NCBI GenBank assembly: GCA_934725785.1
Contig: CAKVCS010000057.1
Location: 1 to 6,602, forward strand
DNA: 6,602 bases
Source: an uncultured Bacteroidales bacterium
GTDB taxonomy: Bacteria > Bacteroidota > Bacteroidia > Bacteroidales > Marinilabiliaceae
Reading direction: 5' to 3'
Part shown: positions 1 to 5,378 of the stretch, one piece after another
How positions within the stretch are numbered: position 1 is the first letter of the stretch
How the letters are laid out: each line of letters starts with the position of its first letter
Notes under the pieces: generated by a model
The model's input: the letters and a program-made list of their open reading frames with translations, nothing else
What the model was told of the DNA's origin: nothing
Database searches by the model: none
Made by a program: the position numbers and the translations under genes

Positions 1-283
1 TCGTCGTGCCGTCTATCGGGTCTATGATCCAGTCCAGGTGCTTGCCCCGCTCCGTCCGCGTATTCTCCTCGGCAATGAATCCCGCTGAGGGCTCCACCTG
101 CTCCAGCTCCTTCACTATCAGCCTCTCGCTTAGCTTATCCAGCTGGGTCACGAAGTCGTGCCGCCCTTTGGTCTCAACCTCCACCGCCCCGGTCTGGCGG
201 AGGCTCCATATGTGACGCCCCACGCGGCGCGCTATGTCCGAAATCTCGCGGCAGATGCGCCGCAGCTCCTTCTCTTCCTTCAT
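1..283 (-). CDS. Inositol monophosphatase family protein (SuhB/CysQ-like), N-terminal part, cut by window edge
   Basis: This is a Mg2+-dependent sugar/nucleotide phosphatase of the IMPase fold, probably cytoplasmic; the exact substrate (inositol-1-phosphate or 3'-phosphoadenosine 5'-phosphate) cannot be told from this part. Translating the complement from the ATG at 283-281 gives 94 residues before the edge. It shows the family order: KGRHDFVTQLDKLSE at about 39-53 (the D-x-V-T-x-x-D loop), GFIAEE at 68-73 with the metal-ligand Glu, and DWIIDPIDGTT at 84-94, the metal-binding motif with Asp88 and Asp91. The remaining two thirds, including the C-terminal metal-site motif, lie left of position 1. 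The ATG is the first suitable start, and the length before the first motif is normal. It is divergent from the DUF3467 gene and lies on the same strand as the exporter operon, with DUF3467 in between. Family assignment is firm; subfamily is not. Confidence 0.9.
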   Translation of the reverse strand, partial: MKEEKELRRICREISDIARRVGRHIWSLRQTGAVEVETKGRHDFVTQLDKLSERLIVKELEQVEPSAGFIAEENTRTERGKHLDWIIDPIDGTT

Positions 284-302
284 TGCTGTATGTTGTTTAC
301 TT

Positions 303-317
303 GCGCGCAATGCGCGC
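303..317. repeat. GCGCGC-AAT-GCGCGC perfect hairpin in the IMPase-family gene leader
   Basis: GCGCGC at 303-308 and again at 312-317 are self-complementary and separated by three bases, giving a six-base-pair all-GC stem. It lies 19 bases upstream of the start codon at 283 and inside the leader implied by the candidate promoter at 409-416. No T run follows on either side, so it is not a standard terminator. A role in messenger stability or translation is only inference. Confidence 0.35.
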
Positions 318-359
318 GCCATGTGTCGCGGCCTGTGGCGGCGGCTCTCCTTTTTTTAT

Positions 360-367
360 TACCTTTA
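360..367 (+). promoter_or_regulatory. Weak candidate -7 element for the DUF3467 gene
   Basis: TACCTTTA matches the Bacteroidota -7 consensus TAnnTTTG at five of six fixed positions (final G is A). It sits 62 bases before the ATG at 430. No convincing TTTG -33 box lies 19-21 bases upstream. It is the best plus-strand match seen in this intergenic region, but weak. Confidence 0.2.
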
Positions 368-408
368 CGGTGGCCTGTGGGGGTGTCGGTCCCATCGGCG
401 AGGATTCT

Positions 409-416
409 CAAATTTA
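409..416 (-). promoter_or_regulatory. Candidate -7 promoter element for the IMPase-family gene
   Basis: On the minus strand this reads TAAATTTG, a full match to the Bacteroidota -7 consensus TAnnTTTG. Transcription would begin near 402 and leave a leader of about 118 bases before the ATG at 283. No clear -33 TTTG box is visible at the expected distance. The same octamer occurs upstream of tsaD at 5384-5391. Confidence 0.4.
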
Positions 417-429
417 AAACAAAACGGAT

Positions 430-738
430 ATGGAAGAGCAGCAGGACAAGAAAATAAATATCAACCTTACGCCCGACGTGGCTGAGGGCACTTACGCCAA
501 CCTCGCCATCGTGGCCCATTCGCCCAGCGAGTTCATTGTCGACTTCATCAGCACACTGCCAGGGCAGCGCCCCACGGTCAAGTCGCGTATCATAATGACT
601 CCCGCCAACGTGAAGCGACTCATCTCCGCCCTGTCTCAGAATATGGAGAGCTTCGAGAGGCAGTATGGCTCCGTGCAAGACGCGCAGCAGGACATATCAA
701 TACCCTTTGGCTTCAGCGGGAACAAGGGCAACGCCTAA
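430..738 (+). CDS. DUF3467 domain protein, 102 aa
   Basis: This is a small acidic cytoplasmic protein of the DUF3467 family, typical of Bacteroidota and some other bacteria; its function is not established. The family core is clear: INLTPDVAEGTYANLAIVAH at about 11-30, then SPSEFIVDFISTLPG, the block VKSRIIMTPANVKRLISAL near 50-68, and an ENMESFERQYG-like stretch (here QNMESFERQYG) before a short C-terminal tail. There is no signal peptide or membrane segment. Length is normal for the family, and the ATG at 430 follows an A-rich leader of the kind Bacteroidota use in place of a strong ribosome binding site. Its TAA at 736-738 overlaps the exporter's stop codon on the other strand by four bases. 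From memory, the family is often found next to the RNA polymerase genes in Bacteroides; that setting is absent here. Confidence 0.9.
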   Translation: MEEQQDKKININLTPDVAEGTYANLAIVAHSPSEFIVDFISTLPGQRPTVKSRIIMTPANVKRLISALSQNMESFERQYGSVQDAQQDISIPFGFSGNKGNA

Positions 739-2411
739 CGGAGGTCTATGACCCTGTCCACCGAGTCAAGCGTCTCGCTCAGGTGGGATACTATTATCAC
801 GGTGCGCCCCTCGTCGCGCAGCCTCGCTATGTTGCTTCGCATGGTTTGCCGCGCGCGCGGGTCGAGTGCGCTCGCCGCCTCGTCAAATATCACAATCTCG
901 GCCTTGGAGTAGAATGCGCGGGCTTGGGCCAGACGCTGCCACTCCCCCCGGCTGAACATCTCGGAGCCGGGAAACTGGTCGCCAAGCTCGGTGGCGTAGC
1001 CGTCACGGAGGTGCGATATGAGGACGTCAATGTCGGCCTTCCGGGCGGCGGCGCGAATCCTCTCAATGTCGGCATCCTCACTCATGTCGCCAAAATGGAT
1101 GTTATCCCGCGCCGAGGCGCAATAGACCCTGAAGTCTTGAAACACAGCCGATACGTGGCGCGAAACATCTTCCGCCGCAATGTCCGCCACTTCCGTCCCA
1201 CCTATGCTAACCGACCCCTTGTCTGGGCGCAAGAGTCCGCATAGCATCTTCACCAGTGTCGATTTGCCGCTGCCGTTCCCGCCGCGTATGCCCACCACCT
1301 CGCCGCGCCCTATGCGGAAAGATACGTCTGTTATGGCCTGGCGGCTCGCGCCGGGGTAGCTGAACGACGCTTCGCGCACCTCAATGTGCGTGAAGCCCGT
1401 CGGGAATGGCTTGCGGCGCGTGCATTGTTCATTGAGGCTGAGGAACTCAAAAAGTGAGCGGACGTAAAGACCTTGGCTATGTACGGATATCGAGCGCCTC
1501 GACATGTTAGCCACGGCGGACTCGGCCCTGCGTATGGCCATCAGGTACATGGCGAGCGAGCCCACGCTAAGCCCGCCTCCAACCGACATCACTATTACAA
1601 TGACAAAAACGGCGACCATGGCTACCGCCGATAGCGCAGCCGCCAATATCTGGCGCGCCGCGCTGCTCCGCTCCAGCCGCAGATGGGCTTCAGACGTGCG
1701 GCGGTGCACGCCGTCATATAGCGAGCGGAACAAGTCCGAGAGGCCGAACAGGCGGACCTCCGGGGCGTAACGCGGTTGGGTCAACACATTATTATAGTAG
1801 CGCATCTTGCGCTCATCGACCGATGTGCCGCGGTACAGGCGGTACGCCTCGCGGGTGTCCCACAGGCGGACGGCCACCACGGGCAGGCCCGCCACCAGGA
1901 CCACGAGCGGCAACCACCACTTCACGCTCGCCAGCCATACGCCCATGGCGCAAAACGTCAAGGTGGACTCCGCAAGGCTCAGTGTCGAGAAGAATATGTT
2001 GATTGGCCTCTGGATTGAGCCCGAGATGGCACGAAACGCGTCTGTCTGGAACTGCGGGCTCTGCATCGTCTGGTAGCTCACGTTGCGCATTTGCGAGTGA
2101 ATCATGTCGGCTATGCGACCCTTGAGCCTCTCGCCAAGCTCGCTCATGCACCAGTCGGAGGTGGCGCTCATGGCGTATGTGGCGAACAATGCTATCCCGA
2201 AGGCCGTCAGCGAAGGCGCGACATCCCAAATGTCAAATGAGCCTGCCCCGACGGCGGACAGTGTCGCATCCACCACGCGGCCCATCGCGCTCAGCAGCAC
2301 TATGGGCAGCAGGGCGTTGGCCACCACGCACGCGCCCGACGCCACCGCCCAGGATGGCGACGTCGCCCACACAATCCGCAACGAGCGGGCTATCACTCCT
2401 GCATTGCTCAA
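735..2411 (-). CDS. ABC transporter, fused permease and ATPase, peptide-exporter type
   Basis: This is a half-transporter of the MsbA/NisT-like exporter class, 558 aa, expected to dimerise in the inner membrane. The first 300 residues hold about six hydrophobic segments (roughly 20-43, 66-82, 140-158, 163-182, 252-276, 280-293) and an EVRLFGL motif at 218-224 that is common in bacteriocin exporters. The ATPase domain follows: Walker A GGNGSGKST at 377-385, Q-loop Gln425, signature FSRGEWQ at 486-492, Walker B IVIFDE at 506-511, D-loop SALD at 514-517 and switch His543. The signature departs from LSGGQ but keeps Ser and the second Gly, so activity is plausible. The protein stops 15 residues after the switch His, without the usual C-terminal tail. 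The start is TTG at 2411, preceded by AGGA; GTG at 2396 is an alternative, as the first in-frame ATG (residue 43) would remove the first membrane segment. Lying after a peptidase, kinase and PqqD-like gene, it probably exports a processed peptide; the substrate is unknown. Confidence 0.9.
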   Translation of the reverse strand: MSNAGVIARSLRIVWATSPSWAVASGACVVANALLPIVLLSAMGRVVDATLSAVGAGSFDIWDVAPSLTAFGIALFATYAMSATSDWCMSELGERLKGRIADMIHSQMRNVSYQTMQSPQFQTDAFRAISGSIQRPINIFFSTLSLAESTLTFCAMGVWLASVKWWLPLVVLVAGLPVVAVRLWDTREAYRLYRGTSVDERKMRYYNNVLTQPRYAPEVRLFGLSDLFRSLYDGVHRRTSEAHLRLERSSAARQILAAALSAVAMVAVFVIVIVMSVGGGLSVGSLAMYLMAIRRAESAVANMSRRSISVHSQGLYVRSLFEFLSLNEQCTRRKPFPTGFTHIEVREASFSYPGASRQAITDVSFRIGRGEVVGIRGGNGSGKSTLVKMLCGLLRPDKGSVSIGGTEVADIAAEDVSRHVSAVFQDFRVYCASARDNIHFGDMSEDADIERIRAAARKADIDVLISHLRDGYATELGDQFPGSEMFSRGEWQRLAQARAFYSKAEIVIFDEAASALDPRARQTMRSNIARLRDEGRTVIIVSHLSETLDSVDRVIDLR

Positions 2412-2429
2412 AATTTTCCTGCGACCTTT

Positions 2430-2963
2430 TTATGTGGGAATTGTGGTCTTACGCCGAGGCTTGCGTATCAACCGCGTCGACCAACTGACGCACCTGGCCA
2501 GGAGACCGTTTACCATGTAAGACAGCGGGGCCGTGGCAAGCATCAGGCGCGCGTATAGGCCGCCGTTGGCGCTGACGCGTCTCCTACAGTGCGTAAATCG
2601 ACCCTCTATGTGGGTCACGACCCCGAGTATTTCCCCCTCGGCCCACGCTTTGTCCATATGGCCAACGGAGTCTCCGCGGGTGTTAACCTTCCCGCCCGAA
2701 TAGCCTATCAGTCTGTGCAATATGAACTTCTTTCCGACCCCCTGGTCTATCACCACCAGCGCCCCCGTCTGCAGGCGTTCGCCATCGCCGAGCGGGCGGA
2801 ACGTCACCATCTCGCGGGGCCATATGCAGGGGAACATGCTCATTCCGCACGCCATCAGCCTTACGCTCAGCCCTTTGCGTATGGCTCTGCGACTCAGCTC
2901 CGTTATAATATTCTGGTCTGTGACGTTTCTGTCCATGGGTTGCCGGGTGGGCGCCAGTCTCAT
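2430..2963 (-). CDS. S24/S26 family peptidase, SipW-like signal-peptidase fold
   Basis: This is a 177 aa serine protease homologue of the signal peptidase I/LexA fold. GMSMFP at 40-45 carries the nucleophile Ser42, GALVVIDQ at 67-74 is the usual beta strand, and ILHRLIGYSGG at 81-91 with NTRGDS at 94-99 are the conserved boxes. The HR pair (His83) points to the Ser/His type of SipW and archaeal or ER signal peptidases, not the Ser/Lys type of LepB. There is no N-terminal membrane anchor; a hydrophobic stretch near 140-156 could touch the membrane, and the C-terminus is basic. It starts at ATG 2963, eight bases after the stop of the kinase-like gene; ATG 2936 is an alternative. Its TAA at 2432-2430 is in the same reading frame as the exporter that follows. 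Position in the operon suggests it trims a leader peptide before export, which is inference. Confidence 0.8.
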   Translation of the reverse strand: MRLAPTRQPMDRNVTDQNIITELSRRAIRKGLSVRLMACGMSMFPCIWPREMVTFRPLGDGERLQTGALVVIDQGVGKKFILHRLIGYSGGKVNTRGDSVGHMDKAWAEGEILGVVTHIEGRFTHCRRRVSANGGLYARLMLATAPLSYMVNGLLARCVSWSTRLIRKPRRKTTIPT

Positions 2964-2971
2964 GACTCGGC

Positions 2972-3928
2972 TTAAGCTCCTGCCATGCCACTCCTCACAA
3001 CCCGTACGACCTCCTTGTCGGGTTTGAAGCCGAGTGTGAAAGTCGGGGTTGAGGAAAACGAGGATATCACGTTCTGAGCCGCCATGGCCGCGTTCTCGGC
3101 GTCAAAAGGTTGCATTATGACGTTGCTCATAAGTCTTGCCATGCCGGCGGCCCCGCCTGTGCGGGTCATCTCGTTGGCCGGTGACTGGCTTATCAGGAAC
3201 AGCCCGCTGAGCCTCGCGGAGCGCGGTTGCTGCGCGTAGGCCGGCATCGGGATGGCGTAGGCCGTCGGCGCGTCTCCGCCTCTCCCTCGCCTTATCGCCA
3301 GCATGTCGTCGTTGACGATGGTTGCCCCCTCGCTCTCGAATATGTGGGCTATTGTGCTCTTGCCCGTCCCGGACTTGGCTGTGAACAGCAGCCCATTGCC
3401 CGAGGCGTCCCTCACAACCGATGAGTGTATCAGAAAACCCTCCCGCCGCAGCAGCAGTCGCGACAGGAATATGTTGAACAAAGGGAACACGAGCGGGTGC
3501 GCCACTCCGTGTGTGTCCCTTGCGTGGGATATTGTCAGCACGGCCCCGCCTTTGCCATATCTTATGCTTGCGCGCCTCACGTTTCTCTCCTCGCCGCAGC
3601 ACTGCGTTATTGTCTCCTCGCCATCGCTTCCTTCGGCCTTGCTCAGGTGCCACTCCGTCCGCGGCATGTCGTCAAAAGCTTCATTTGTCGCCGAGAACCG
3701 TATATCGCTGGCCCGGGGCATGTCGACTTGGTCGGCCAGCCTCACGGTGATGTCCACCACATCGGCCGCCATATCTGCGCTATCCACCTCAAAGCCGTTG
3801 AACGTGTTGTCGGCAAAGACGCATCCGTCGGCGTGGAAGCGGAGGTGTATTCCGGCTACTGATGCCGTAAAGTGGTCGCAATGCATGTGCCTTGGGATCT
3901 TGGGCTGGTGACTTCTATTGCTGTTCAC
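2972..3928 (-). CDS. HPr-kinase/PEP-carboxykinase-like P-loop protein (peptide kinase candidate)
   Basis: This is a soluble P-loop protein of the HprK-like family that accompanies PqqD-like genes. The C-terminal half has the kinase core: FLIHSS at 165-170 with His168, Walker A AKSGTGKST at 184-192, and NDDML at 206-210 with the Asp pair 207-208 that follows the P-loop in HPr kinases. The end, TPTFTLGFKPDKEVV at about 294-308, resembles the closing strand of these proteins. Residues 1-150 are a variable N-terminal region with no motif I recognise. True HprK phosphorylates HPr on Ser46; relatives in lasso-peptide clusters phosphorylate the peptide (paeninodin). A peptide substrate fits the context better here, but is inferred. 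With GTG 3928 as start it overlaps the pqqD-like gene by 14 bases; ATG 3886 (304 aa) is an equally reasonable start that leaves a 28-base gap. Confidence 0.8.
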   Translation of the reverse strand: MNSNRSHQPKIPRHMHCDHFTASVAGIHLRFHADGCVFADNTFNGFEVDSADMAADVVDITVRLADQVDMPRASDIRFSATNEAFDDMPRTEWHLSKAEGSDGEETITQCCGEERNVRRASIRYGKGGAVLTISHARDTHGVAHPLVFPLFNIFLSRLLLRREGFLIHSSVVRDASGNGLLFTAKSGTGKSTIAHIFESEGATIVNDDMLAIRRGRGGDAPTAYAIPMPAYAQQPRSARLSGLFLISQSPANEMTRTGGAAGMARLMSNVIMQPFDAENAAMAAQNVISSFSSTPTFTLGFKPDKEVVRVVRSGMAGA

Positions 3929-4223
3929 TCATGGCAAGAGCGCCACTCTCGACCATTTGGACGAGGAATCTCGTCACGTCGCGTCCCACGGCCACGCGGT
4001 CGGCCGCGTTGTATTGCGCCGCTATGAAGTCCACAATCTCGCCGACGCCCATGCCCTTCACCGCGCAGTCCATAATCGCCGCGCCTGTATTGTTAAGCGA
4101 CCTCAGCCTGCCCATGTCGGCCGTCGAGGCCGATATGGGCACGAGCAGGGTCTCCTCGCCCACGTGCGACACGATGTAGCTGTCGGACAACCGAAACCTC
4201 TGCGTAGTCTTCAAGTCAATCAT
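3915..4223 (-). CDS. PqqD-like peptide-binding protein
   Basis: This is a 102 aa protein of the PqqD superfamily, whose winged-helix fold (the RiPP recognition element) binds leader peptides and hands them to modifying enzymes. The family pattern is clear: RLRSLNNTGAAIMD at about 39-52, matching the LN-x-TG-x-x-IW/MD core, then GVGEIVDFIAAQY at 59-71 (the 'eIv..l...y' helix) and DVTRFLVQMVESGAL at 82-96 (the 'v..fl..L...g.l' helix). There is no signal peptide. It starts at ATG 4223, 57 bases after the tsaD stop, and begins the four-gene set with the kinase-like, peptidase and exporter genes. No radical SAM PqqE or other PQQ genes are present, so it is not part of PQQ synthesis. Fold assignment is good; the partner peptide is unknown. 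Confidence 0.82.
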   Translation of the reverse strand: MIDLKTTQRFRLSDSYIVSHVGEETLLVPISASTADMGRLRSLNNTGAAIMDCAVKGMGVGEIVDFIAAQYNAADRVAVGRDVTRFLVQMVESGALAMSEQQ

Positions 4224-4280
4224 GGTAAAACCGCGTTTGCGTTTTTGGAGGCGGGGCCACCAGCGCGCTTCCCTTAAAAT

Positions 4281-5294
4281 TCAGATTACTGTGCGTGAGA
4301 ATGGGGCGACGTCCAAGCTTGCGAACATGCCCCTCTGGAACTTACGGTAGCCTGCCGAGGCCACCATGGCGGCGTTGTCCGTCGTGTATGAGAATTTGGG
4401 GACGAAGACGTCCCACCCGCGGCTGGTGTGCAGCTTCTCAAAAGCGTCTCGCAGCCCGCTATTGGCCGACACGCCACCGGCGACGGCGACGGTCGTTATG
4501 CCCAGGTCTTTGGCGGCGCGCGTGAGGTTCTTCATGAGGATGTCTATCACGGTGGCCTGCAGGGAGGCGCACAAGTCGGCCTTGTTCTTCTCTATGAAGT
4601 CCGGGTCTTTCTTCAGCTCGTCGCGCAGCGTGTAGAGAAACGAGGTCTTAAGCCCGCTGAAGCTGTAGTCGTAGCCAGCAATGTGGGGCTTCGCGAATTG
4701 GAAGGCCTTAGGGTCGCCCTCGTTGGCCAGCTTGTTTATGACCGGGCCGCCAGGGTAGCCCAGCCCCATCACCTTGGCGCATTTGTCGAAGGCTTCGCCC
4801 GCGGCGTCGTCTATCGTCTGGCCTATTATCTCCATGTCCATGTAGTCCTTCACGAGCAGTATCTGGCTGTTGCCGCCCGAGACGAGAAGGCACAGGAACG
4901 GGAACTTCGGCTGCTCCTTGCCCTCCTCCACGATAAAGTGGGCGGAGACGTGCGCCTGGAGGTGGTTGACCTCTATCATAGGCTTGCCGAGCGCCATGGC
5001 GAAACCCTTGGCGAACGACACCCCGACGAGCAGCGAGCCCATAAGCCCCGGCCCCCTCGTGAAAGCCACGGCCGACAGGTCGTCCGCCGATACGCCAGCG
5101 TCGCCGAGGGCCTTGTCGACAACGGGTATTATGTTTTGCTCATGGGCTCTCGAGGCCAGCTCGGGCACAACGCCGCCATAGCGCAAGTGGACCGCCTGGC
5201 TCGCTGTGACGTTCGACAGCACCAGGCCGTCGGACAGGACGGCCGCCGACGTGTCATCGCACGACGACTCTATCCCTAATATAAGAGTAGACAT
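4281..5294 (-). CDS. tsaD: tRNA N6-adenosine threonylcarbamoyltransferase TsaD
   Basis: TsaD, with TsaB and TsaE, transfers the threonylcarbamoyl group from threonylcarbamoyl-AMP to N6 of A37 in tRNAs that read ANN codons, making t6A. The 337 aa protein is full length. It shows the ASKHA N-terminus GIESSCDDT at 7-15, HLQAH at 111-115 with metal ligands His111 and His115, LVSGGNSQI at 137-145, the DDAAGEAFDK block at 162-171, GGVSANSGLR at 273-282 and TTDNAAM at 304-310 with the third ligand Asp306. ATG 5294 places the GIESSCDDT motif at the normal distance from the start. It is divergent from the TamB-like gene over 84 bases. No terminator or promoter is visible in the 57 bases before the pqqD-like gene, so this gene probably heads a transcript that continues into the peptide-processing set. 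Confidence 0.97.
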   Translation of the reverse strand: MSTLILGIESSCDDTSAAVLSDGLVLSNVTASQAVHLRYGGVVPELASRAHEQNIIPVVDKALGDAGVSADDLSAVAFTRGPGLMGSLLVGVSFAKGFAMALGKPMIEVNHLQAHVSAHFIVEEGKEQPKFPFLCLLVSGGNSQILLVKDYMDMEIIGQTIDDAAGEAFDKCAKVMGLGYPGGPVINKLANEGDPKAFQFAKPHIAGYDYSFSGLKTSFLYTLRDELKKDPDFIEKNKADLCASLQATVIDILMKNLTRAAKDLGITTVAVAGGVSANSGLRDAFEKLHTSRGWDVFVPKFSYTTDNAAMVASAGYRKFQRGMFASLDVAPFSRTVI

Positions 5295-5342
5295 TCTTTT
5301 CGCTTCATATGGCGCGGCTGGCCGTGGTCTTCCATTTTTCGC

Positions 5343-5350
5343 TACTTTTG
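5343..5350 (+). promoter_or_regulatory. Candidate -7 promoter element for the TamB-like gene
   Basis: TACTTTTG matches all six fixed positions of the Bacteroidota -7 consensus TAnnTTTG. It lies 28 bases before the ATG at 5379, so the messenger would have a leader of only about 20 bases. A good -33 TTTG box is not apparent at the expected spacing. Confidence 0.45.
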
Positions 5351-5378
5351 CGCCAATGCGCCAGTCACGCCTCAGTTA

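Noticed and set aside
321..360. GC-rich stretch followed by a seven-T run (351-357), resembling an intrinsic terminator on the plus strand
   Set aside because: No stable stem abuts the T run, and no plus-strand gene lies upstream within the window to be terminated.
280..678. A 132-codon minus-strand frame whose TGA overlaps the IMPase-family ATG as ATGA, as if translationally coupled
   Set aside because: It is almost wholly antisense to the well-supported DUF3467 gene, its translation shows no recognisable domain, and the ATGA overlap is a chance possibility. It is listed only because it follows the exporter operon on the same strand.
2972..3928. Genuine HPr kinase/phosphorylase (hprK) of carbon control
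   Set aside because: The N-terminal half does not look like HprK, and the operon partners are peptide-processing proteins. Only the P-loop core and Asp pair are shared.
3915..4223. Assignment of the small protein to pyrroloquinoline quinone synthesis
   Set aside because: No pqqA, B, C or E genes are nearby, and the neighbours are a kinase-like protein, a peptidase and an exporter, so only the leader-binding fold is claimed.
4224..4280. Possible hairpin (AAAC-GCG-GTTT) or promoter between tsaD and the pqqD-like gene
   Set aside because: The stem is four base pairs with no T run, and no TAnnTTTG match is present, so neither a terminator nor a promoter is supported.
4428..5279. A 283-codon plus-strand open frame opposite tsaD
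   Set aside because: tsaD is certain on the minus strand. Long antisense frames are expected in GC-rich coding DNA, and the translation is low-complexity with no known domain.
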